Origin: Penicillus capitatus
Taxonomy: Eukaryota > Chlorophyta
Direction: 5' to 3'
Assembly (NCBI GenBank): GCA_965649825.1
Contig: OZ287699.1
Location: forward strand, 1,488,001-1,552,000
Length of the DNA: 64,000 nt
Positions 1 to 9,627 of the stretch are shown piece by piece; the stretch's first letter is position 1, and every line of letters begins with the position of its first letter. Both the position numbers and the translations under genes were made by a program. Below the pieces are notes generated by a model, which was not told the origin of the DNA, did not search any database, and saw only the letters and a program-made list of their open reading frames with translations.

Positions 1-53
1 AGAGTGGTGGTGTAGTCCTCTTGATTAATTAAATTGCTACTGTGAAATGTCAT

Positions 54-2335
54 TCAGAACGTTGGTCGTCTTTTAGAAGACGCGGCGACAGATGAGGATT
101 GTCCAACGACAGAGACATTCCTCTTCAAGGCATCGAGATTCAGTGCGGGAGGTGGTAATGACCTATACGGTTCGTGTATGATAGGCATCACATCTTCCAT
201 GTCTTCATCTCCTGAAGTTGTGTTTCCATTCGAATCTGCACCAGATGCTTCTTTGGAAACAGCAATCTCCTGAGAAACGGGTTTTGTTGGTGTACGCGGA
301 ATACCAGACTTCACGAGAGTGTCATGTCCAGCTCTCGATGATGATGAGGATGATGAGGATGACGTCGCCATCTGTCCATTGCCCAGCAATTGATCCAGCC
401 TCTCTTGCAGTGGATGGTAATCTGTTTGGGCATTCTTGAACAGGTGGCTGCATTTGTTTTCTCTGATCGCTGAACCCAAACTTGTTTGTGGACGAGCGAT
501 TCTCGATCGTCCTTCTCCGAGACAGATGGACTTGGAATTGGATCCTGGTGTCAATCGACCTCTTGTGGAATCGCGGCCACTTCGACAGGGCGTCATGTCT
601 GGCATGGCGCTCTTTCTTCCGCTTGGTGTTTGCCGTCCACTCTGCTGTGTCTTTTTTCCATTCTTCGTCGATCTGGATGATGGTGGAGGCGCTTGCAGTT
701 CGTAAGTCTCCAGCACTTGCCTTCGATAGTCCACCCCATCGAACACAAACGGTTGGTGTTCGGTTCTTTCCCATTCCATGATGACGCTGTCGAGCTTTTC
801 GATCATGGATGGAAGTCTGTCTCTGAGTTTGCCTGCTTTGATGGCTCTCTGCAGTTTTCGATTGGAATCACGCCCACGATAGCGATCACCATCACGCTCA
901 TAAGAGGTCAGCCAGTCAATCTCTGAACGTGCGGACTCTAGTTCTCTGATCATGGTCAAAATTGCAGATCTTCTCTCAGCTAATGTAGTCAGCTGCGTCA
1001 GTGTTCGTGTCAACCGTGCCAATGCATTTGCCAAGTGCCCTGCACTGGGCACATCTCCCGATTCCTCGCAATGTTTTATGTCTTGCACATCTTGCGGCAG
1101 TGGCAGATGTCCCGTGTCGCAAACACTCTGTATCTCTTCGATTTTCTTCCCAATGAGATCTTTCAAGATTCGAGCTTTCGCTGTCTCTTGCCTGTGGATC
1201 TCCTCTCTGGCTTTGTCAAATGTCTTTGTGTGTAAGCGTGCCGGACCTTCCATCAATCGTGTGAGAATACTTCGATCAAGATCGTCGGAGGACATCTGCA
1301 AAGCATTCCAAAGACTCAAAAGCGTCTCCTTCATGTATAGCATCTCATTTTCGCGCCTAGAGCGTTCGGTTGTCAGTGAAGATATCTTCTTCTCCAAGGA
1401 AGAAAATGAATCTTCACTGAGATTCGGCAGTCTCTGATGCGAAAAAGGAAAAGCCATGCCTGAAAGACAAAGGATGAGACTGAGCGACCAATTGCAGATG
1501 GACTGGCTTACTCGATATGCTTTGCTCTATAAATTCCAGACTCTGATGTACTGTCTTTGCAACTTCGATTGGGTCGTGGCCCAATTCAGAACACAACACT
1601 TTTAAGGGCCTCCATAGAGATTCAAGTCTTGTCATTCGTCGCGTTCTTTCAGCCAGGAATGAGTCCAATTCGCACTTTAAGTAATTCATATCTCCCTCAG
1701 TGATGTTACACTGACAACAAACACACCATCAACAATGAACGATCAGAACAGTCTCTCGCGTACATTCGGATCATCGAAATCAATACTGTCTTCTTGTCCT
1801 TGACCAAACTGTTGTCGAAGTGCGTTGACTTTTCCGAGGAGATCTGCCCAAGGCGGACACACAGGTCACGAGAGCAGAGAGAGTGACAGGCAGTAAGTAT
1901 GTCACCCGTAAATTCTGCGATGCGTTGTTCCTTCACTTTTTGACATTGATCTCGGAGACATATCATTCGATCCAATCTCTCCTTCAAGGTCATATCCAAC
2001 GGAATCGAGCAGGTCGCATTTTCTGTCGTGTTGCCGAGTTGCTGTTGAATTTGTAACACTTCGGTCTCGACGTCGCAAATGCATTGATGCAGTGCGTCTC
2101 TCTGCCTTTCGGCTTCGTCGATAGCTGTATGCCATACGTGTGCCACGTTCGTCTCTATCTTATTGAGTTCTGTGTGCACATCGGATGCGTGTACGCCAAT
2201 TTCTGTCCACACTTTATAGAGTGCCGCTGAAGAGTCATCGACGATTTTCGAATAAGACTCCTGATGGTATTTGCGGAACGATTCGAGTGAGGGTTTATCG
2301 GATACCGAAGAAGCGTCAAGAACGAAACCCGCCAT
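54..2335 (-). CDS. MAP65: MAP65/Ase1/PRC1-family microtubule bundler, copy 1
   Basis: MAP65/Ase1/PRC1 proteins cross-link antiparallel microtubules in spindle midzones and cortical arrays. At least three exons: N-terminal part from the ATG at 2335 (MAGFVLD) to about 1790, a middle exon at about 1500-1710 (acceptor then CNITEGDMNYLK), and a long last exon ending at 54. The last exon carries the family's spectrin-like core: LWNALQMSSDDLDR, EGPARLHTKTFDKAREEI, a YERDGDRYRGRDSNRKL stretch, and MEWERTEHQPFVFDG, matching the conserved 'W-E-x-E-x-x-x-PFxYDG' end of the core. The tail of about 200 residues is basic, Ser/Pro/Thr-rich with a nine-serine run, typical of the regulated microtubule-binding tail. 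A second copy lies at 33.0-37.3 kb on the other strand. Family call firm; donor site of the first intron not fixed. Confidence 0.88.
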
Positions 2336-2785
2336 AATGTCTGATGAAGAACACGTGCACGAAATGACCGTGATGATTGACGACAACCAATCGGATCAGA
2401 GATGGAGAGTCCGAGACGTATGGCACGACACGCCTTCGCGCCAGAGATCATCGGCGAACTGCACGGCGAAGGCGGCAGTGATAGAGAACGAAGAGCAGTT
2501 GTTTGTGGGGGGTATCGGATAAGGAAAGGACGGATGTCTGCACCTCGGGGCAGAACACGAACGGCCAACCGATCTAGTGGGGAACGAACAACGGAGGAAA
2601 TCAGCAAGCACTCCCACAAAATGTACAATCATCCCAACAACGGTCTGCCATCTTTAGACATTGAGTAGGTGCTGAATAGTATTGGGTTCGTTAGGGAAAC
2701 AGGGGATCAGTAGAATAAATACGCTGCAAATTTATCAGAATATACGTGTCGTTTGACGGACAGTGTCAGCTAATGTGAAAGACAC
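2336..2785. other. intergenic, no gene called
   Basis: About 450 bp between the MAP65-1 start and the end of the next minus-strand gene. It must hold the MAP65-1 promoter. Overlapping open frames run on both strands (for example 2402-2668 plus) but none shows a recognisable domain or a consistent splice structure, so I call none. Confidence 0.5.
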
Positions 2786-4077
2786 TCACGCAAGATCCAA
2801 CTCGTCATCTTCCATGCGTTCATAGATAGCGTCCGGAGACCTCTCTGTGTCATATTGCACTAAGCAAGCACACGATTCGATGTGGATGTTGCCTCTCCAA
2901 TGTTCATAGAGGTACGTACCATCATATTGGTGCATTCTTTGGTACTGATACTCTTGGGTTTTCAGCCTAAAGGGTTGTCGGTCGCGATCCTGATGGCGTA
3001 AATGTGTGGCGTAACGTTGACGGACGCCCCACGTATCATCTTCCAGCACAACTTGTTCAGAATCTGCATCTGCCTCAGCTGGAGGCGGAGTGTGTCCCCA
3101 AAGGGGATCACCCTTGGTACTGGCTCTTCGCAATTCTTTACAGACACTTCTGGATTTCTCAAAGAAATCGTCACAGCGCTCCGGGGAAAAGGACGTGTAA
3201 TCAAGTGTAGAATGAGGGGTCGTTACACTCGGACTCAGATGCAGCCGCGAAGTGCCAATCTAAATAGGGGGAGCTAGTATATCGAGAAGGAGACAGAAAG
3301 ACAAACTGACCTGTTTACGCAGCTTCTGCTGCAAGACTTCTTCTCTAACTTTCCTAGGACGGTACTGAGGTTCCGGAGTCGATTCTGGGAACCATCGACG
3401 TCGCCTAGGACGCGTTTCGTTGGAAGGTTCTTGAGATGTTCGAACAGAAGGTAGGCGTGGTGGGACAGAAGATCCACCCGCCACCGATCCAGATCTGGGC
3501 CGAACAGGTTTTTTCGTTGGGACTTTTTTCTTTTCCGCAGGACCATTGTCAATCGTTATTCTCTCAAAAGCTGCACGGAATGCTTCGTGACGCTGTTGAG
3601 AGCGTTGACAGAGCGGTCTAGATGACACTGTCCTCCTTCTGACAGGCTCTTGTTTTCTTGGCGGAGGTGTTGACACAGGAGGCTTTTTCGGTCTTGAAGC
3701 GACTGGGCCAACAGACTTATTCCCTCGACCAGTGGCTGCCAACTTTTTTTGGGTATTCGCCTGAGCAGTACCTGTCCTTGTCAGCTGTGCAGAAGCTGAA
3801 GGCCTACTTACTCGACGACAAGCGATGGGAGAAGACGTCGTCGTGGACGTCAGTGGACGCGTCTTCAGTCTCGTACGCTGGGCTGATGAGGTCTTTGTTT
3901 CTTCATCGTCTTTCTAAAAACAGACAGCAAATGGATAGATGCACAAGGTGGGAAAATGTAAAGCCGTCGTAGGAATAAGAGACAGCGTGTGTGTAAGTGT
4001 ACGTCTTAAGAGCGTAGCAGTCCAACAAGGCACTTCTGTGGTGTTACCTTTAACGTTTTACGGACAGAGTTCTTCAT
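2786..4077 (-). CDS. orphan basic Pro/Arg/Thr-rich protein, three exons
   Basis: No family recognised. Three exons fit well: 4077-4048 (MKNSVRKTLK), 3913-3311 and 3259-2786, joined by introns of 134 and 51 nt with GT and AG ends; the coding length is 1107 nt, giving 368 residues in one frame. Residues about 1-190 are low-complexity and strongly basic (runs of T, S, P, R, K; for example KKPPVSTPPPRKQEPVRRR), suggesting a disordered nucleic-acid or microtubule-binding region. After a heptad-like REEVLQQKLRKQ segment, the last 150 residues look folded and more acidic (SPERCDDFFEKSRSVCKEL, KTQEYQYQRMHQYDGTYLYEHW) and end in an acidic tail, EDDELDLA. It lies between MAP65-1 and the phytyltransferase on the same strand. 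The consistent splice phases support a real gene; function unknown. Confidence 0.7.
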
Positions 4078-4384
4078 GGCAGCTATCCAGCTGCTTCAAA
4101 ATACTTGACAATGCGAAGTCGGAGTTTTAAGACTGACTCGACGTCAAAGTTTTGGGCCAAAAACGCCCGTCGTGAGACTGACTCAGAGTTTGCTCTTTCC
4201 ACTTTGTAAGATACAATCGACGTGGACAGGAAAAACCAGATGTCGTTTTGATTCAACCGTCGCGTGCATCGGCGTCGCTGCAGCGCACCTGCGTTGCTGG
4301 ATAGTAACGATCGAGCTTGTGATCATTTCCTTCAACTACGAGTACTGCTTGAGATGTCTTTTGTCAAAGCAACGGAGCTGTTTC
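4078..4384. other. intergenic, no gene seen
   Basis: About 307 bp between the end of the phytyltransferase and the start of the orphan gene, both on the minus strand. It holds the first gene's 3' untranslated region and the second's promoter. No RNA gene or repeat seen. Confidence 0.5.
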
Positions 4385-5834
4385 CTAAGCGTTAAATCTC
4401 AAGAAAGGAACAAAAAAGTATAGGAGGTAGAAGAGCTTCCAAATAAACATATAACATCTTTTGATATCTTCCTTTATGTTCAGATTCGTTTGGATGGCTT
4501 TTGCCCAGAGGAGATACAGAGAAAGACCGTTACCAGCTGTGAAAGCCACCCGTGTCATCAGCACCTAAACGCCATCATTCTAGGAAGGCTTCTCTGAGTA
4601 TGGATACGGTTACTGGCGAGCTGAGGCCTATGGAGATTGCTGACACATACATCACGGTCAGTAACCAGATGCAAAACCAGAAAACGGATCTCTGTCCCAT
4701 TTGCACGGTAAACGTCCGAATGCCGGCCTGTTGAATCAAGTCATCATCGTCGAATCGGACGAGTTGGATGAGTGGAGATTTACCCGGAAGTCTCCTTTCA
4801 TGTCTGGGATGTCCTTGAACAAAGCGATGACAATTGAGTAATAGCAGAAAAGTCCAGTTGCGTAAAGCAGGGATTTGGATAGGCTAAGCATTTTGATTCC
4901 GGTGCTGTGCTGTGCATGAAAATAGAATCCAATCTGAACAGCCACGGCCCTTATGGTGAGGATGCATGACGCCGCGACGAATGCGTTGCGTTTCCATCGC
5001 AGGTAAGGAATATCCGCAGAGTAGGCGATTCCGAGAATCATGCTGATCAAGAGCGTGACCATGAGTGGAGGGGAACCACTCAGGTATCCGATTCCCAAGG
5101 AACCCATCAGAGAAAAACCAATAATTCTATAAGCAGTGGACAAAGTGAATTCGCCAGAGGCCAACGGAAGGTCAGGTTTGTTGATTTTGTCGATCTCGAT
5201 GTCAAACACTTGATTCAATCCAACAATAAACACGTTCATTAAAACGGCTGCTGTCAGAGCCGTGATGACGGATGCGAGTGTCGCGTACGTCCATTCAATA
5301 CCCTGCATCTCGCACATAATGAAGAGGGGAAAAGGGTCGGAAGCACACAACCTGCAAGGCAAGAAGAGAAATTGAACAGATGCTTGTTACTGTTCCAGCA
5401 ACGGTATGTGGACGACTGAATTTATACAAGGCGATGAGAAATCTCCTCATCCGGATAATTAGATCTTCATTCGCCTCTAGATTCTCAGGGATGGAAGATG
5501 TTGGGAATGCCTCGGAGGGAGAAGTGCCCAGAACACCGTCACTGTCGACGGCGTTAGGGGAAGGCCATCCCTTCTGATATCCTCCGCTTGGGAAACGGTG
5601 ATCTAATGGATCACAGATTCCACGAGGGTTCGAAAAGGTCTGATGTCTTGTGAAGATTCGAGAAAAGAATTGTGGCCGGTGACGCAGAACGCAACGCCTC
5701 GCCGATCCAACTCGCCTTTCGCGCGTTGACGTGACGGTACAGAGTCCTCGATTGCTAAAAGTCATCACCGGCCTGACGTGTCTGGTTGCGAGAGACGTCT
5801 GTTCAAAAAGGAGATCATGGTGATAGACAGACAT
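4385..5834 (-). CDS. VTE2: homogentisate phytyltransferase (UbiA family, tocopherol pathway)
   Basis: Membrane prenyltransferase that joins homogentisate to phytyl diphosphate, the first committed step of vitamin E synthesis in plastids. Four exons fit: 5834-5352, 5302-4784, 4727-4614, 4564-4385 (1296 nt, 431 residues), with introns of 49, 56 and 49 nt. The first 135 residues are Arg/Ser-rich and fit an organelle-targeting extension. The UbiA signature follows: FSRPHTVAGT, then NQVFDIEIDKINKPDLP (first Asp-rich motif, residues about 191-199) and KDIPDMKGD (second Asp-rich motif, about 324-332). The C-terminus YMFIWKLFYLLYFFVPFLR matches the last membrane helix of plant enzymes. LPLASGEF after the first motif is the phytyltransferase form rather than chlorophyll synthase. 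Homogentisate solanesyltransferase is the main alternative, but the sequence is closer to VTE2. Confidence 0.92.
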
Positions 5835-6021
5835 GACTGCGTTCAGACAGACCCCACAAGCTCGCGAAACATGAAAGCATGAGATTGATTTGATTGGTCG
5901 ATCGATCCATTATTTGTAACAAACAAAGATGCGAAGTGAAGAGCTAGCTTGATCTTAAACAACAAAAACATTGGATGCAAAGAATAGGCATATGAATGAT
6001 AGATAGATAGCGTAAACTGAA

Positions 6022-7827
6022 TCACTCGTTTCGCGTTAGGGCGGTAGAATACTCTTCGACAGATATGTGTCCATCACCATCCAGATCCATGGATGTAATT
6101 TCAGTATCCAAGTCATGAGTCGTGAGTTGTGCGCGAATGTCTTCACTCACCTCAGTCATTAGGAAATGCCGAAGATCTTCGTTGCGCACAAGTCCCTTCC
6201 CCGATTTATCAACTTGCATGAATGATTGCCTAGCTAGATCAATCTGACATTCTCGTTCCAATGCCATACACGTCGCTGCGATGAACTCTGTGAGATCGAT
6301 TTCTCCTGATTGGTTCACATCGAGGGCTGCGAAGATGACTGCCAGTTCCTCATCTCCCAAGGTTGGCTTCACCTAGAGAGATGTGCATCTGTTGTGGTGA
6401 CAGCATCTTTTTAACACGCACGCACTTTTGAGAACGCCGTCTTGAGTTCGAAGAGATCCACTGTCCCATTTTTGTTAAGATCGATCTTTTGGAACTGGAA
6501 TCGCTGCTTTGCAATGTGCTCCTCGGGGACAGACCTTGCAATTTGTTCCCAAAGGACTCGGATCAGCATTGATCTTTGAGAAAAGGCCTTGAGCAGTTCA
6601 ACAGTGTCATTGTCGAGTGCGAATCCGGATTTCGATGAAAAAGACAGATCGGACAACCAAATATGTCGCAATGCTTCCTTTGCGGTTGGTCTGCTTTCCA
6701 CAGAGGGGGTGAGTAGATGCCTAATAAAATCCTTGGCTTCGTCCGATACGTCATCCCAGATTGGTTTATTGAAGCAGACGGTTGGATGTCGTCGTAATCG
6801 GCACAAGACAGCTTCCTTGTTCTTGTACGGAAATGGTGGATGACCACTCAACATAAAATACAGCAAGACACCGGCCGACCACACATCGGTTTTTTGTCCA
6901 CACCACTTATTCGCCATTTCCGGAGAGCAATAATTGGTTGTTCCGAAAACATTCCTCAGCGATTCGTGAGGTCGACAGAACACACTCATTCCAAAATCAA
7001 GAACCTTGGGTTCTTGATCATCATCGGAGAACACGATATTCTCTGGCTTGAGATCGGCATGGACAAGGCCAATGGAATGGCAATGGGATAGAAAATCCAT
7101 GATGGCTTTCATGATCGTCGCAGCTTCTCTCTCAGTAAATGCTCCCTTCTGTCTCTTGACGATGTGCTCGAAGAGTTCCCCTCCCGAGTAGTAATCCATG
7201 ATCAGATGGAATGTCTTCTCGTCTTCAAACACTTCAACGAGCCGTGGAGCGTTGGGGTGTGTATCGACCATTCGCATTGCTGCCACTTCGTGTAGGACAC
7301 GAAGACGAAATGCGTTTTTGCTTTGAAAGTCAGCAGCAAACTTAGACTTTGGCATTATTTTTGCTGCAAATGTTTCGCCCGTGCTCTTGTCGCGCACAAG
7401 CGCCACCGTGCACGTCGCTCCATAAGATACTGTATTGACGACCTCGTAGGCATCGCCAAACCGCCTTCCTCGATTTTTTTCGAAGAGTTTCCTCGCAAAC
7501 CGTATGGCTGAAGCCTTCACACAGCACAGTTCATTTACATGGTGACACCAAGACACAAGCAACGCACCTGTATTTCGCACCCCGACGTCGTTTCATCCCA
7601 CTGTTTTGAAACACACGTCTGGAAGGCCTCTGAAAGGGTGCATCTGTTCCGAGAGCAAAAGATGCCCATGAAAAGCAGTTGCAGTACGCTCGCTCTGTCA
7701 ACCACACAATGACTGCTTTGTTTAGTCCTTTCTTATTATGAAACAATGCCTTTAAGCAATGTGCTTGAGATTCGTATCGCAAATGAGTTGGCGATTCTGT
7801 TGTCGATTGCGGTTCTATGTCTGCCAT
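6022..7827 (-). CDS. calcium-dependent protein kinase with four EF-hands and an altered HRD motif
   Basis: CDPK: Ser/Thr kinase fused to a calmodulin-like domain and switched on by calcium. Start chosen at MADIEPQS (7827); a first exon of about 81 residues joins the kinase exon (AIRFARKLFEKN), and a last exon begins VKPTLGDEE at about 6372. Total about 560 residues. Kinase features: KIM lysine in FAAKIMPKSK, DFGMS, FGTTNYCSPE, DVWSAGVLLYFMLSGHPPFPY. Four EF-hand loops: DLNKNGTVDLFE, DVNQSGEIDLTE, VDKSGKGLVRNE (weak) and DLDGDGHISVEE. Two oddities: the catalytic HRD is HAD (HADLKPEN), and the glycine loop is degenerate (VSYGATCTV). The catalytic Asp, Lys and DFG remain, so the enzyme may still be active. 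No N-terminal Gly for myristoylation is visible. Confidence 0.92.
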
Positions 7828-7953
7828 TCTGATGTGACGGACAGGCAGGTAACTTAATGAAAATGCAGCCGCCACCAATCATGTCGCATTCCCTGCACCG
7901 TCGCACCGTCGTCGATTCCATCTGCGGCTCGGTGTCGTTCGGTTCTGAGCACG

Positions 7954-8832
7954 ATGTCTGACGATCTCAACTGGGACGACGATGATTTTGAGGTGCAGTA
8001 TCAAGCGTCTTACCACCTCTCCGCATTGAGTATGCTTAGGCCACAGACTTGGTCACGATAGGACAGCAGAAGGTCGCTAAAGAAATGCACCAAAAATTTG
8101 AAGGGGAGGATGAAGAGGAGGCGTCGAAGAAGCCTGTGTCAAAGACTGCGCCTCCACAGAAACCAGTAGCTCCATTCTTATTGCATCAATGCGAAGACGA
8201 TGCATCGAATTTGTGCATTCTAGGCAAAAGAGCCATCGAAGTACGCCGATAGAGGAGCAGTGATACCAGTAGAGGAGCCTCTGGACGACCCAGTTGCAGA
8301 GAAACTGCGACAACAGAGGTCTCACCGTGAGTTACAGGGAAGAGCGTGTCAATGTTCTGCTGTCTGTTTTCTTAGACGTCAAGAGGAAGCCGATTTCCGG
8401 CACACCGTTGATATGTTCGGCGGCGGCGACAGTGCAAGGAAACTAGAAGGCTTTGTCCCTGTCTCTGCCAGTGATTTCGAAGAATATGCTCGACTAGTGG
8501 TCTTCAAACATTTGACGCCGCACAGGCTGAGCACTCACTACAAAGCACTGCTGAAACATATTCTCAAGGAAGTCGCATCTTCACTGTCTTCCGGAGAAGT
8601 CAAAGACTTAGAAAATTGCTTAAGTGGTGTCAGATTCGAGAAACAGCGGCTGGAGAAGATCGAGAAAGAAAATGCCTCCAAGAAAGGTAAGCTGGTTAGG
8701 AATGGGCTGAAGCGTGATTTCTGACTCTGGATAGGCAAAAAAGCATCGTTAAAGTTCGAGAAGCCGTCCATGTCAGCAGGATTGGATGAGAGTCTGTATG
8801 ACGTCGATGATGATGACGACGATTTCATGTAG
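7954..8832 (+). CDS. EIF3J: translation initiation factor eIF3 subunit J
   Basis: eIF3j (yeast Hcr1) binds the 40S decoding centre and aids scanning and ribosome recycling. It starts MSDDLNWDDDDFE, the acidic Trp-containing N-terminus typical of the family, followed by a 47-nt intron and ATDLVTIGQQKVAKEMHQKFEGEDEEE. The middle is KKPV/Pro-rich. The C-terminal half holds the conserved helices: DMFGGGDSARKLEGFVPVS, YARLVVFKHLTPHRLSTHYK, LKHILKEVASSLSSGEVKDL. The end, SAGLDESLYDVDDDDDDFM, is acidic and aromatic as in other eIF3j proteins. It is divergent to the CDPK, with only 126 bp between the two start codons, so they probably share a promoter region. Confidence 0.88.
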
Positions 8833-9069
8833 ACAGTTACTGTTAAGAGATATCTGCTTCCTGAATGCACTCAGGAATCTCCCTCACCCGCTTCACTCAA
8901 TGAAGCGACGACGAGACAACGAAAACGATTGCCAGCAGAACAGAGATTCCGATCGCCACAGGCTACGAGAATCAGAATCCACTCAGAGCATGCCGTGGCT
9001 GATGCTCCTCACCGGATAAACCGTTACCACTATGTCATCGGCTCTAGGGACTGCATTGTATGGCACTCT

Positions 9070-9598
9070 CTAACGACAAAAAGCTCCATAGCGATCAAGC
9101 TGGAGTGGAGAACGCACGATGATGGTTTTGTTCACTGGGGGAGGTGCTGGTTCCTCTCCGTTGTCATTCGCTACGGGACGTGATCGCTTCTTCATAGCAT
9201 TGAGACGCCGCTCAAATTCCATATCTTCCAACATCCGTTGTCTTTCTTGTTCTCTAGATGATCACGGAGCGATCTGGTACAGAGACTTAAAAATTTGGCG
9301 GCTACGCCTCTTCGCTCGTGCGCGACCGGGATGGCCATGGTATGTTCATTCGGTTGGCAGTTTTTCCTTTCGACTTGATCCGCCTGCTCTTACGCACAGA
9401 AGGAGAACTGACGTCATTTGTGGAGTTTGGCTACGGGCAACATAGACACAACAGAAAATCCCCTTCCCGAATCGAGTTTCTCGGTCGTCGCACTTGGCGT
9501 CGAAGATCGTCGAATCCCTTGTTCGAACACGCTCTGCAGGGCCAAACACGTCTATGCCGCGCAGCGCCACCTTCAATATAGCCCGTGAACGCACTCAT
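9070..9598 (-). CDS. orphan basic protein directly downstream of IFT144
   Basis: Not recognised. Three exons fit: exon 1 from ATG 9598 (MSAFTGYIEGGAARHRRV) to DFL, a 45-nt intron, a short basic exon (SPSVRKSRRIKSKGKTANRM) ending near PWPS, and a last exon EQERQRMLEDMEFERRLNAM ending VRSPLQLDRYGAFCR with a TAG at 9070. It gives about 130 residues. It has two nearby cysteines (CRAC), many Arg/Lys residues and a short predicted coiled coil in the last third; it may bind nucleic acid. The start lies only 29 bp past the IFT144 stop on the same strand. The region right of it (8833-9069) holds no gene I can see. Confidence 0.6.
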
Positions 9599-9627
9599 GT
9601 CGACGAGACTTTTGGTTATATGCTCAT

